Below are positions 33,483-44,722 of a DNA stretch of 64,000 nucleotides, piece after piece. This DNA is from Heloderma charlesbogerti. Lineage: Eukaryota; Chordata; Lepidosauria; Squamata; Helodermatidae. The DNA lies in assembly GCA_026122225.1 (NCBI GenBank), contig JANEZZ010001374.1, positions 1 to 64,000 of the forward strand, written 5' to 3'. The notes beneath the pieces were generated by a model. That model was not told the DNA's origin and searched no databases. It worked only from the letters and a program-made list of their open reading frames with translations. A program made the translations under genes and the position numbers. Position 1 is the first letter of the stretch; each line of letters opens with the position of its first letter.

Positions 33483-33533
33483 CACTGTATTTGTTTATTT
33501 ATCTTTAAGTTAACATTAAAAAGCTTTTCAGGC

Positions 33534-33580
33534 TGTGTGTGTGTGTGTGTGTGTGTGTGCGCACGCGCGCACGCGTGCAC
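33534..33580. repeat. (GT)n followed by alternating GCGCACGCG tract
   Basis: About 26 bp of GT repeat runs into GCGCACGCGCGCACGCGTGC. The whole stretch alternates purine and pyrimidine, the sequence type most prone to left-handed Z-DNA. Confidence 0.85.
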
Positions 33581-33704
33581 TATAGCACTTAACTGGAAGA
33601 GTGTTATAATGCCAATTAAATAAATGATTACAAACAACCACAGCCTTTTTCCATTAACTGTCCGTCCGTGTGTGCATGAGCGCATGCAAAATTAAATCAA
33701 TTTT

Positions 33705-33832
33705 CCCCATCCTGGTGTCCTCTAGATGTTTTGGATTTCAACTCCCATCATTCCCAAGTATCATGGCCAATGGCCAGGAATGCTGGAAGTTGTGAACCAA
33801 AACAAATGAAGACCACCAGGTTGGGGAAGGCT
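33705..33832. mobile_element. hAT MITE (CAACTCCCAT type)
   Basis: The left arm is CCCCATCCTGGTGTCCTCTA and TTTCAACTCCCATCATTCCC. The right arm ends with CCACCAGGTTGGGGAAGGCT. Together they form an imperfect palindrome of about 128 bp. Confidence 0.75.
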
Positions 33833-34561
33833 GAATTAAAATATTTCCAGTCTGCCCTACTGGGCAATACTCACTTGCTCCTGAAAGGCACAGTCCTATG
33901 TGATCCTCTCTATGTGATGATATCTGATCATGCCTCCCACTGTGCATATAAACTAGATGTGCGTTTTCACCCATCTAACAGAGGCTTTGCGGAGGAGGAG
34001 GGATGGAGGCTAGGACAACCATAGGATTTGTCATATGACTGCCTCCCTTGTCTCCTCCTTTACCCACCCTCGGGAATGCCCCATTTCCCCCGTCTCTGCG
34101 CTTCTTTTCAGAGCATGGAGAGGTAGCCAGCATCGTTCTCTCCACACTGGCTACAAGGGGGAGAGGGAGGGAGCGGGGACTGTGGTTTCCTGGTTCCAAG
34201 CAAGTACCCCAGTTTCCAGTCTTGGAGCCAGGAAACTGAACAATCCTGTGTCCCCCAGACGCTGTCTAGGGGGCATAGGATTGCTCTCCCCATGTTTTTT
34301 ATATAGATTATTCTAACAATCTAGCAATCGCACATGTAAAGATTTTTTGTGGGCAGAACACAGAAAAAGCACAATTAAAAACTAAACTGTTCAGAAGTAA
34401 GTCATGTAGATTTCAGTGAAACTGTTTTTCAAGTAAGTTTTTCAAATGCTTAGGACCAGAGCTAGTAGCTCAATCCTGTGCATGTATATTGAAAAGGAAA
34501 TCCTACTGGGTTCAGTGGGATTTAATTCTAGGCAAGTATAGAACTGTAATCTTAGTGATCC
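33833..34561. other. Unassigned, with one palindromic repeat near the end
   Basis: A degraded AGTAAG-family repeat lies at about 34462-34555 (AATCCTGTGCATG, GGTTCAGTGGGATTTAATTC). The rest shows no assignable feature; the open frames at 33975-34316 overlap each other on both strands. Confidence 0.45.
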
Positions 34562-34645
34562 AAAAAGATGTATTTATTTATTTATTATTACATTTATATC
34601 CCTCTTTTTCCTCTTAGAAGGAGCCAAAGTTGGTTCACATGGTCG
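34562..34645 (-). repeat. Sauria SINE 3' part
   Basis: TTTATTTATTATTACATTTA, ATCCCTCTTTTTCCTCTTAG and AAGTTGGTTCACATGG are the reversed 3' end of Sauria SINEs, as at 43316. The head is missing. Confidence 0.7.
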
Positions 34646-34847
34646 TCCTTGAAGTTTTGTTTGATTTGCGGAAGTTATTGTTTGATTTTCTATTCTTTAT
34701 GTGTGTGTTTGTAGTGAAAGCCATCTTGGACATTAATTTAATGGAAATCTGGGTAGACAACATATGTACCCATACTTTTCTTCATGGAAACCTTCCCTCA
34801 CACCCTAGGATATTATACTGTTATACGGCATTGACAGATCAATTCTA

Positions 34848-34923
34848 ACTGTATTTACTCCAAAGTAAGTCTCACTGATCTCAGTGAGGTTTACTCCCTA
34901 GCAAACGTGCTTAGGATTGCACT
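34848..34923. repeat. Short palindromic MITE-like repeat (AGTAAG family)
   Basis: TTACTCCAAAGTAAGTCTCA and GTGAGGTTTACTCCCTAGCA with the end GCTTAGGATTGCACTGT match the family at 27843. Confidence 0.7.
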
Positions 34924-35831
34924 GTTAATGGAGTTTATTAAAGCCCTTGCATTACATCTCAGTTTAGTACTTTGCGGCTTTTGCTCCCTCATCTTTAATT
35001 AAAGCAGTTCATTGAAAATGAGTAAAAGAATAGAGTCATTGACTGATTAGTCAATTAACTATTTTCTTTATTAGCTGATTGATTAATCTGTTAATTAGCT
35101 AGAGCAAAATCTTGCTGCTACTTTACTTGCCATACAGGAGAACTATAGGAGAGAGGAAAATAGTTCTGATGGCATTCCCTAACCCACTCACTTTGCTTCT
35201 ACTGCTCTTCCCTTCTAATACAGGGTAAAGGATTAATAGTTAAACCTGTTGTATACCAGGTGTTCAAATACAAAATGTGTTCAAATACAAAAAAAACCAT
35301 GGCTCTTTGTATTTGATAGCTGTGTATAATTTCAGTATAAAGAATTAAAGGAATGAGGAGAAAATAATGGAATGTGTGGAATGAAAAGAAGTGGATATAT
35401 TTACACAGAATAATCACAAAGATTGCTCTATCTGTGATTAATCAATGTGTGTTTTTATATTTGGTCTCCAGTACAAATTATGGTCCATGAGATCATATAG
35501 CATATTACGGGAGGAAAAAGAAATCTGGGGACAAAGAGACCTCTTGGTGATGGACTAGAAAACAGAACCAAATATAAGTGTATATGAGCTCTTCAGAGTT
35601 GAAAGATCAAGCGCTCTTGGCTCTTGTGGGAATTCGACTTTGGCCTTATTTTCTCCTGTAAAGAAAATGACTTTATATTACTAGAAATAATAAATGAAAG
35701 GGAACTGAAGCAGCTGGAGCTAGGCTTGAATTGACAGAAGGAGCCTATATCACATTTAAACTGATGCTTAGAAAGGAGACCTTTGGCAGCTGCTTATATG
35801 AAGACAGGCTCATTTTTAAAATAAAAGGAAT
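34924..35831. other. No recognisable feature
   Basis: AT-rich sequence with no assignable repeat or gene. Confidence 0.45.
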
Positions 35832-36010
35832 TAAGAACACAGGAAACTGCCTTATACTGAATCAGACCATTGGTCCATCTAGCCCAGTATTGTTGACACT
35901 GACTGGCAGCAGCTCTCCAGGGTTTTTGAGGCAGGAGTTTTTCCAGCCCTACCTGGAGATGCTGGGGACTGAACTGGGACCTTCTGCATGCCAAGCAGGG
36001 GCTCTAACAT
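35832..36010 (-). mobile_element. tRNA-derived SINE (second family)
   Basis: The reversed copy starts AAGAACACAGGAAACTGCCT, has AGACCATTGGTCCATCTAGC in the middle and ends with tRNA-like ACCTTCTGCATGCCAAGCAG. It is nearly complete except for the very head. Confidence 0.85.
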
Positions 36011-36555
36011 GGAACCCTGAACAAAGAATGGAACACCACTGAACTAAACCATTTTTTAAAAATACAGCAATAGAAGATGAAATAATCAAGGAGCAAAGAG
36101 ACAAGTCAGCAGACAGGCCCAGATATAAAGTTGATAAACCATTATTGAATTTCCTGGGGGTGGGGATTATGCCACATACATTTTGGGGGTGGAGATGGGT
36201 GGTATTAACTGTTGGGTTTGCTTTGTAGTATGAAAGAGTTAAAAAGAACCTGACTGCTTAGATAGCAGTCTGACTCTGAAATGGAAATTATTAGAAGTGC
36301 TTCCAAGTAGGAATAAACTGCCAAAGCTCTTTGGGAATATATATTAATGAGATGGTTACGTGCTGTATGGTGCATTTGTCCTCTGAAATTTCCCATCACA
36401 GAAATGCTAGACATGCCCCATTCATAGTTTCATTATGTACTCAGAATGTTCCAGAAGGATTCTCAAGACTAAACAAGGTCTCTAGTGGAACTAGAGTCTG
36501 TATTTATCTTCTTTAAAAGAGCAGTGGAGAAACATAGAGAGATCTGTCTAGCTGT
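36011..36555. other. No recognisable feature
   Basis: No repeat termini, RNA gene or coding motif seen. Confidence 0.4.
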
Positions 36556-36682
36556 TAAGAACATAAGAAGAGCCATGCTGGATCAGACCAAGGGTCCATT
36601 CTGTTCACACAGTGGCCAACCAGCTGCCTTCAGGAAACCCACAAGCAGGACATGAGTGCTCCCACCCATGTTCCCCATTTCT
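36556..36682 (-). repeat. L2/CR1-superfamily LINE 3' end
   Basis: AAGAACATAAGAAGAGCCAT, CTGGATCAGACCAAGGGTCC and CACACAGTGGCCAACCAGCT are the reversed terminal part of the repeat at 6376 and 55520. Confidence 0.8.
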
Positions 36683-38811
36683 GCATCTGCAAGGTCTCAC
36701 AGATATTCGTCTACTTTAACCATGGCAATCAGGGATTTCAATTCATAATTACAACGGTGTGTTCAGTTTTTATTTATATTATTTCTCCCATTAAAATACT
36801 ATCTGCTAAGAAGAACTCATTAGAAACAACAGGAAAAGCACCACATACTTCTACATCAATAAAAGTTAAAAAGAAATCTGTACCAATATATGACAAGATA
36901 ACGAGAGGAAAGTAGAAAAACCAACATACCCTTTTCATTTATCCCCAACAGACACAAATTGTTCAATGAATGTTTGACCCTCTTCCAATATTTTAAGATA
37001 AGTACTTCATCCTTTATAAACACCAATCAGTTTGAATGTGAAGAAACTCCATCTATAACTAATACCCTCATGCTGAAGTACAGCAACAATATTTAAACAC
37101 CCTCCATTTTCTTATAATCAATGATTGGCCGGAAGCTGCATAGATGAGTTCTGTCTCTTACCCATTATCTCTGATTCATCATCATTTGCTCTAATTGCCT
37201 GGCCTTTTATTCAAAGGTGTGGTTTGATTTGATGGAATAAAAAGGTCAAGAGAAGTCACCACCCTTGTGGGTGTGCTTGCTGCACTTCCCAGCTTCTGAA
37301 GCCAAGCAGTAGCCAATGGAGGGAACCTTACAATTAAACAGGCACTAACTGGCCTCTGCATAGGTGCAGCACTGCAGTAGCTGCACTGCATTGTGCCCCC
37401 AGTCACTGCTCGGTAGTGGCAGCCAGGAATTCCAGCACATGCTCATTCATGGAATTTTATGGATGGTCCAAGTAATGTTTTGATCCATCAGTCTGTGTTT
37501 TCACCCTACAACATCCATATTTTTGTTCTAATCACAAAAGATCTGGTAAGAGGGAAAAAGTGGAACTCCAGTGAGGGTGTGGGCAGGAAAATGTGAGACA
37601 TAGGCACAGTAGGAGGAGTTGTCCCTGGTGAAGGTGAATCATGCATTGGAGATGCACCTCTTTTCTCTGTCACTTGCTGTGCATTCCGGATGCAGAGCCA
37701 TTTTATGTCCTACAAAGTAAGTCCTTTCCCCTCTGCTAAGCTGGGATAGGGGTGCTCTGAAATTGCATAAGAGCTGCCTCTTAAAAAAAAAAATGGGGAG
37801 ACAGGGAGGCAAACCTGACACATCCTGTCAGTCTCAGCTGCTTCCTTCCCTTCTCCCTCTGAAGAAACAGAGTTCAGAAACAATTAATCCAGGGATTATC
37901 AAATTATCAAATGTCAAGAAAAAGTGGTGGTGAGGGGACTGACAAGGTAATGGAATTCTGCAGTTTTCTAAAGTGGTTGTGAAACAGGCCAACAAATCAA
38001 GAGATGATTTTGATTTTTGATTGATTGATTTTTAGAAAAATCAAACAGGCAAGTTTCCTAGCCAGGTTGTGAAACTGACCAGAAAAAGTCAGAATCTACA
38101 GCCCGATCATAACCATGTTTATGAAGCAAATCTGCAATCGCTCTGTACTGCAGGCCCTTTACAGACACACACCAAAGTCCTAAAATGGTGCTAGGAACCA
38201 CCTGCATCAAAATATCAGGAAAAGGGGTATGTGATGACCATGAGGAGTTGGGAAAGGGGAGCCGACAACACTGGCCACCTCCCTATGTCACACCCATTTT
38301 GAGGATGGAATGTAAGGAGATACACACACCAAAAAAGCACTAGACCACCTGCCATGTGGACAATAAATGGGAATTCCACATTTAGCTTACAGCAGAGGAG
38401 CAATGGATAGCAGCTTCAGGAGCTCTCTGTCTGGAAGCACCCTAGACATTAGTGGGATATACTCTAGGAAACACATTTGAACAAATGAACCCTAAAAGAA
38501 TAAGAAGTCACTGTGGACACCAGGTAGCATTTGGATACAAAAAGCCAAGTAGGTTTATGTCCTAGCTGTGAAAGTCACTGAACAGTCTTCAACAAGTCAC
38601 AGGTGATTATTACCAGTGAGATACGAACTGCAAAGCACCTGGTACAGTGAAAAATGTCACGGTGACTGCAAGAATATCATATTGAATTTCCCTCCCTTTG
38701 TCATACTCTAGGATGGCCAAGAAATTAGACCCTGGAGGAGAGACATGCAGACAGAAGCAGACTCAGTTCTTAGTTAAGGTCTATGTGACACAGTAAACAA
38801 GCTGCAGTAGA
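36683..38811. other. No recognisable feature
   Basis: About 2.1 kb with short chance open frames only. An A-run lies near 37783-37791. No repeat boundary was clear. Confidence 0.4.
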
Positions 38812-38909
38812 CCATACCTCTGGGAGAGGAGCAAAACTTGCCTCCTAAGAAATGAGTTATCCAAGGACTTTATTGCCCTGCCTCGGTGGTGTTCCTGAGT
38901 AAAATAAAT
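38812..38909 (+). repeat. Direct repeat R, copy 1
   Basis: This 98-bp block (starting CCATACCTCTGGGAGAGGAG, ending GAGTAAAATAAAT) recurs at 39522-39630 with about 95 percent identity by eye apart from an 11-bp insertion. The two copies flank the partial foldback element. Confidence 0.88.
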
Positions 38910-39521
38910 TCAAAGATTTTTCACATCTTCGAATCTTCGAAGATCATGCCTGAATTAGAAAAAAAAAACATTGTGGAGAAACCACGATTCTTCAAAGATA
39001 ACGCCTTAATTTTAAAAAAAAAATCCGGAGTAGGGGATAGGAGGGGGTAAAACTCAGTCTCATTTGAAGGGATAGAACAATCCCCTGCTCAGTGCAGGAA
39101 GCCTGATTCCCAGGTGGTTGCCCATTCAACTACTGACCGGGGCTGACCCTGCTTAGCTTCCAGGATCAAACAAGTGCGCACACATCCAGCCCTTTGCTTT
39201 GCTTATTGCTGAGGAAACATTGAGTGCTGAAGAAGCTATGCAATCAGTAGCTGGAAGATGACATGGGGCCATCGAGAGCTGTGAGCATGGTGGGCATGGA
39301 ATCAGCAGAAACAGGAAGAGTTTCTGATCCTCCAATGAGAGCTTCCATCTTTAAGAGCAGGAAAACAGCACAGCACTCAAGTGTGAACTGAGCTCACGCA
39401 TTTGATGAAGCACCACAACAGGGAAAATGGGTGAGTGTGGATAATCACGTTTTAATGCGAGAGCGTTTAACCCGATGGGACACCGAATTCATTGTGATGG
39501 TGGGTGCAATGTAGATCAGCC
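38910..39521 (-). mobile_element. Foldback element with 5S rRNA-like segment, partial copy
   Basis: Starts inside the palindrome centre (TCTTCGAAGATCATGCCTGA) and runs to the right end GTGCAATGTAGATCAGCC. It contains one 5S-like segment at 39105-39171 on the minus strand, then sequence matching the complement of the left side of the complete element (TTGCTGAGGAAA, GAAGAAGCTATG). It ends with AATCACGTTTTAATGCGAGA and GCGTTTAACCCGATGGGACA. The left half is missing. No coding sequence is recognisable. Confidence 0.82.
39105..39171 (-). pseudogene. 5S rRNA-like segment inside the foldback element
   Basis: On the minus strand the segment reads as the middle to 3' part of 5S rRNA. It includes GGAAGCTAAGCAGGGTCAGC (box A region) and GTTGAATGGGCAACCACCTG (box C region, altered). 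It lacks the 5' third and the 3' end of a 5S gene, so it is not a functional rRNA gene. Confidence 0.8.
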
Positions 39522-39630
39522 CCATACCTCTGGGAGAGGAGCAAAACTTGCCTCTTCCCCCACTCCTAAGAAATGAGTTATCCAAGGACTTTATCGCCCT
39601 GCCTCAATGGTGTCCCTGAATAAAATAAAT
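39522..39630 (+). repeat. Direct repeat R, copy 2
   Basis: Second copy of the block at 38812-38909, with 11 extra bases (about TTCCCCCACTC) after GCAAAACTTGCCTC. It begins exactly where the right end of the partial foldback element stops. Confidence 0.88.
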
Positions 39631-39832
39631 GTATTTTTTTAAAAAAATGTTTCTATACCAGGTTTACAATAACTAATAACAGAATAATACTACACACCTA
39701 CTTCTATATATGTGAATAGCTGCAAATCTTTCCTTACTGGAAAAGTAAAAAAATAAAATGCTGCATTTGGTGACATGGAATTTTGTGGGCGGAGACAACA
39801 CGGCCTATTCCCTAACCCTGATACCTGGGAAG

Positions 39833-41090
39833 GCTCCTCCGTCCATAGTTCCTCAGGCACTCTGTCTATCAGGTCTAATCCCTTAAATCTATTCCTCACG
39901 TCCACTGTATATTCATTAGGGATAAGATTTAGGTCATACCTGAATGGTTTAGTGGTTTTCCCTACGTTCTTCAATTTAAGCTGAAATTTTGCAAGAAGCT
40001 CATGATATGAGCCACTGTCAGCTCCAGGTCTTGTTTTTACTGACTGTATGGAGCTTCTCCATCTTTGGCTGCAAAGGACATAATCAATCTGATTTCGATA
40101 TTGACCATCTGGTGATGTCCATGTGTAGAGTCGCCTCTTGTGCTGTTGGAAAAGAGTGTTTGCTATGATCAGCGTGTTCTCTTGGCAAAACTCTATGAGT
40201 TTTTGTCCTGCTTCATTTTGTACACCAAGGCCATGCTTGCCTGTTATCCCAGTGATTTCTTGACTTCCTACTTTAGCTTTCCAATCCCCTATGATGAAGA
40301 GGACATCTTTTTTGGTGTTAGTTCTAGAAGGTGTTGGAGGTCTTCATAGAACCGATCAACCTCAGCTTCTTCAGCCTCAGTGGTTGGGGCATAGACTTGA
40401 ATTATTGTGATGTTGAATGGTTTGCCTTGGATTCATACTGAGATCATTCTATCATTTTTGTGATTGTACCCCAGTACTGCTTTTCCCACCCTTCTGTTGA
40501 CTATGAGTGCTACTCCATTTCTTCTAAGGGATTCTTGCCCACAGTAGTAGATATAATGGTCACCTGAATTAAATTCGCCCATGCCTGTCCATTTTAGTTC
40601 GCTGATTCCCAAGATGTCGATGTTCAATCTTGCCATCTCTTGTTTGACCACCTCCAGCTTATCTTGATTCATTGATCTTACATTCCAGGTTCCTCAACAA
40701 TATTGTTCTTTACAGCATCGGACTTTCTTTTCACCACCAAACACATCCACAGCTGAGTGTCCTTTCGGCTTTGGCCCAGCTGCTTCACTCTTTCTGGCGC
40801 TACTTGGAAATTCCCTCTGCTCTTCCCCAGTAGTATATTGGACACCTTCCGACCTGAGGGGCTCATCTTCCAGCGTCATCTCTTTTAGCCTTGTGATAAG
40901 TTCCATGGGGTTTTCTTGGCAAGAATACTGGAGTGGGTTGCCATTTCTTTCTCCAGTGGACCACATTTTGTCAGAACTCTCCGCCATGACCTGTCCGTCT
41001 TGGGTGGCCCTGCACGGCATAGCTTATGGCTTCACTGAGTTATGCAAGCCCCTTCGCCACAACAAGGCAGTGATCCATGAAGGAGATTAA
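39833..41090 (-). pseudogene. BovB/RTE LINE, 5' half only (3'-truncated)
   Basis: Covers the 5' leader (41090 to about 40700) and the APE endonuclease. The frame 40672-40433 reads MNQDKLEVVKQEMARLNIDI, then GISELKWTGMGEFNSGDHYI and NGVALIVNRRVGKAVLGYN. The endonuclease end and part of the linker follow (LIDRVPEELWTEE at 39974-39690). It stops at 39833, before the reverse transcriptase. LINEs usually lose their 5' end, so loss of the 3' end implies later deletion. It supplies the endonuclease section missing from 23273-26062. Confidence 0.92.
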
Positions 41091-41285
41091 GCTATATAGG
41101 ATGCAGTAAACCCACTGCAGTCAGGAAGAGCAATTGAGCAGATATAAACTTTGCTCAACCCAAGACAGTGTGAGAACTAGGGAAAAGAGCCGTGCTCATT
41201 CAACTCAATTTCCTCTCATATAATTAAGTTGTTGGAATTCACCCTTATGGGTGAAAAGTTAAATATCGCACATGGGACACTGTTG

Positions 41286-41422
41286 AAATGAAACAACAAA
41301 GAGTCTTGTGGCACCTTAGAGACTAACAGGTGTATTATGGCATAAGCGTTCAAGGACTACTAAGATGCTACAAGACTCTTTGTTGGTTTTTCTGCAACAG
41401 ACTGACATGGCTACCCCACTGG
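41286..41422. repeat. MITE-like repeat (AACAACAAAG...CTTTGTTG family)
   Basis: AACAACAAAGAGTCTTGTGG, CACCTTAGAGACTAACAG and, in inverted orientation, ACAAGACTCTTTGTTGGTTT are the two arms. It ends near CTGACATGGCTACCCC. A fuller copy is at 59699-59889. Confidence 0.75.
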
Positions 41423-41500
41423 GAATCATTGAGAGGGTGAAAAAACCTATCCCTGCCCTTTACACTGGAAGACTTGACTTCCACGGTGGGACAATCCACA

Positions 41501-41683
41501 GGGAACACAGGAAGCTGCCTTATACCACTGGTCCATCTAGGCAAGTATTATCCACTGGCAGCAGCTCTCCAGTGTTTCAGGCAGGAGTCCTTGCCAGCCC
41601 TACCTGGAGAGAGATGCCAAGGACTGAACCTAGGACCTCCTGCATGTAAAGCATCTGCTCTACCACTGAGCTACCACCTTTCC
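41501..41683 (-). mobile_element. tRNA-derived SINE (second family), with complete tRNA-like head
   Basis: The reversed copy starts GGGAACACAGGAAGCTGCCT and ends GCTCTACCACTGAGCTACC. Read on the minus strand this head is GTAGCTCAGTGGTAGAGC, a clear box A of a tRNA-Ala-like promoter. Box B-like sequence (GGTTCAGTCC) follows. Confidence 0.9.
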
Positions 41684-42319
41684 TATGTGTGCTTTGCAGC
41701 CTTCTCTCCTGTCTGCCTGCATTTTTCCAGTTAATTAAACAAACAAAAGGCTGTTTTTCCTTAACTTCCTAAATGATGGAAGCTTCAGTATAATCCTCTG
41801 ACTGTATTCCATTTCCCTGCTCATCCAGCAAAACTATGCACATGGTACTTAAGAATTCACACTGAGGAGAGCATATGCTGTCACCACAATGACAGCAGAA
41901 CTGCCTTTTGCTGTCTCTCTTTATGTGTGAAGAAAGCGGTTTAAATATTTGATAGCCCCAAATGCAGTTCATCAACATGTCAGTCAGCAAGCAGAGCCTG
42001 GCATGAGGTTCTGTGTCTGCATTGTAAAGGCTGAGTTTGCACTAAAAGGGGCCATGTTGCTATATCTCATGCATGCCCGCGATTCAGTTAATACTTGGCA
42101 AACTGAGCTGCATCAAAGACTAATTTAAAGCAAATATTTGGCATATACTTTGGAAAACAAATGCATAAATTAATCAGGACCCAAGCATCATTGGGGGGCC
42201 TCCCAAACACATACCTTGATCCCATCCCATATGTACAATCTCATGAGTTGTATTTATAGCCAGACATGACAATATGGTGTGTGTGTGAGAGAGAGAGACA
42301 GACAGACAGGCAGGCAGAC
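41684..42319. other. No recognisable feature
   Basis: Short GA/CAGG-rich tract near 42283-42317. No assignable repeat or gene. Confidence 0.4.
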
Positions 42320-42465
42320 TTCTTCACACAATGGATACTTCACTTATGGAAGTCACTGTCACAGACTGTGGTGGAGACTGCTAGCTTAATTGGCTTTTTG
42401 GGGTGGTGGGGAGTAGGGGAAGATTGGACAGATTAATCAAGGATGGGTCTATCCAAGGCTATTAG
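42320..42465 (+). repeat. LINE 3' fragment (L2-like)
   Basis: CTTCTTCACACAATGGATAC, CACAGACTGTGGTGGAGAC and GGACAGATTAATCAAGGATG resemble L2-like ORF2 ends and 3' regions. A copy of the opposite orientation follows immediately at 42473. Confidence 0.5.
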
Positions 42466-42472
42466 GCTTAGC

Positions 42473-42685
42473 CATATGAGAAGATCCATGCTGGATCAGA
42501 CCAAAGGCCTATCTAGTCCACCATTCTGTTTACACAGTAGCTAACCAGCTGCCAATGGGAAGTTGACCAGCAGGACATGAGTGCAATATCACCCTCCCGC
42601 TCATGTTCCCCAATAACGGTATACAGAGAGATACTGCCTTAGATACTAGAGGTAGCATGTGGCCATCCTGACTAGTAGCCATGTA
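42473..42685 (-). repeat. L2/CR1-superfamily LINE 3' end
   Basis: GAGAAGATCCATGCTGGATC, AGGACATGAGTGCAATATC and ACTAGAGGTAGCATGTGGCC match the reversed repeat seen at 36556. Confidence 0.8.
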
Positions 42686-43315
42686 GCTAAGTGCATGAAG
42701 TTTCAAACACCGCTTACATATGGAATACTTCATGTGCATTACTGTTTCATTTGCTGTGTGTCCTGGGGAATGTGCAATAAATATGGGTTGATGTGAGGGG
42801 CCAAAATAAAGATGATGTATAAAGATGACGAAATTGTGATTCCCGATGTTTTACACACACATGCAAACACACACACACACACACACACACAACTATGGGG
42901 GGAGGGTGTGTATGAAATGTTGATTGGTTGGGGCAACAGCTCTCAGGGAGGATGATGTTAATCCTTTGCCCTGCACCATTTTCTGGATTTAAATCACCCT
43001 TGAAGCTGCTAAAAGCCCCTCAGAAGGAAAAATGCAGGCATGATACAGACACCTACATTTCTTCAGCTGGGGAGGGGGTACATAGCAACTTTAGAGCCAA
43101 GAGATATGGAAAACAGCTTAGGGATAAAAGTTTAACTCTCCATCTCATAGCACTACAGCTCAGATCAACATTATTTATTATTGATTTGTTTCTAATACTT
43201 TATACTGCTTAATATATTAAAAAAAAAACTCTAAGCAGCTCACATAAAAACATTGCAGCCCTCCCACCCGGGACTTCTCAGCAACATCTGAAGATACATT
43301 CCAAGCTTGAAAAGT
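42686..43315. other. Unassigned, with a (CA)n microsatellite
   Basis: The (CA)n tract lies at 42866-42891. TTTATTATTGATTTGTTTCT near 43170-43200 may be another LINE 3' end. No gene seen. Confidence 0.45.
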
Positions 43316-43538
43316 TATTTATTATTACATTTACTGTATATCCCGCCTTTTTTCCTCTTGCAAAGAACCCAAGGTGGCTTACACAGTCCTCCTCCTCTCC
43401 ATCCTATCCTCACAACAACCCTGGGAGGTAGGTTAGCCCGAAGTCACCCAGTGAGCTTCATGGCTGAGTGGAGACTAGAACCTGGATCTCCCAAGCCCCA
43501 GTCCAACACTCTAAACACTACACTACACTACACTAGCT
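43316..43538 (-). mobile_element. Sauria-type SINE, nearly complete
   Basis: The reversed copy starts with the 3' tail (TTATTATTACATTTACTGTA, TATCCCGCC) and passes CCCTGGGAGGTAGGTTAGCC and AGTCACCCAGTGAGCTTCAT. It ends in the A-box region TCTAAACACTACACTACACT. The A-box flank shows a small CACTA repeat expansion (about four units). Confidence 0.9.
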
Positions 43539-44468
43539 CTTGTCTAAATTCTTTTTACACAAATATTATACTGAACCAGAACACCATGAAGGGTTGTTAA
43601 AAAGAATTCTGAGACAATAGAAGTATACTTCTGAATGCTTGCAATGCAATTGGTAGCCATACATTTCTTCTGGATCCTAAGTTCTAAACCTTAAATGTAT
43701 GGATGATGCTTGCCATGATGGAGAGAAATGAGTGTCACCCTGCTATCCATGCTACTTGCTTCAAGTTTTGATCTGGCTTGATTTCTAGCATTACATTGTG
43801 ATATACAGTCTGATAGACCTGATGGGTGCCAGAAAGCATAGCCCCAGAGGGGCTGATCTTGATGTCCAAGCAGGCTCATAGAAGTGCTCTTCAAATAACC
43901 TGGTCCCAAGCCATTTAGGGCTTGTGGTAAGTCTCTGCATGATGGTGCCTCTCACCACCAGAGTTCTTGAAGGCCAACTATTCAGGTTCCTCTCAGGGGG
44001 GGAAGAGTGGTGATAATAATACAAACAGAAATTCACAGGGAATTTAGCAGGAATGTTGGAACAGGGGCAAGTGAGAAGTATGCAGCATGAACCTAAGCTT
44101 TTTTTATCTGGAAAAAAAAATCCCTCTGAGTTTAATAGCCCATGTGAATGACCTAGTGAATGGTCTCAGGGAACCTGGTGTTATTATTGAAGCTCAGAGG
44201 ATGTCAACCTTATACAGCTGGATGGAGAGCTACTAGCAGTCATGTGCAGGCAAGCTGTTGATGCTGTTTTTCAGGAAGGGCAGGGTTAAATAATAAAGTT
44301 CATGTAGGATATCTGCCTTACAGGTGGTATAGAGCTGGCTTGGAAGTTGAGCTTACAACATTTCCTGCCAGCAAAGGATCACTTAAGACTTCTTATGTGG
44401 AAGGAGAGAGGTGCAGTTACATATTACAGGTGCCGTTACATAGAGGTGCAGCTACCAGGAGGATAACC
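43539..44468. other. Possible degraded L2-like 3' region plus unassigned sequence
   Basis: CCTGGTCCCAAGCCATTTAG near 43898 resembles the L2-like 3' region at 16250, so 43690-43990 may be an old minus-strand L2 fragment. The rest shows nothing assignable. Confidence 0.4.
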
Positions 44469-44722
44469 GTGGGTTGTATCCAATGGTGTCAATCCATTAG
44501 TGGAGAGTTCCCACTCACAGAAGATGCCTCCAACCAATTTTGGGGGATCACCCCTTCCTCTGCATCCCTCTGCACCACAGCCTGCCCCATTCAGGAGGGT
44601 CTCCTGACTTTCAGGAGAGGCTTTTCAGGGGATTCCTGGGAGCAGCAGAGGAAGGAGGGTGCAGGGAAGTCAGCTTTCATGACCTCCCTTCCATTGGCAT
44701 GATATTGGATATAAGCCCATAA
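44469..44722. mobile_element. Palindromic MITE related to 20483-22525
   Basis: The left end GGGTTGTATCCAATGGTGTC and the right end TTGGCATGATATTGGATATA plus AGCCC are inverted complements with mismatches. The interior has CAGGAGGGTC and CTTTCAGGAGAGGC. No target duplication was clear. Confidence 0.65.
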
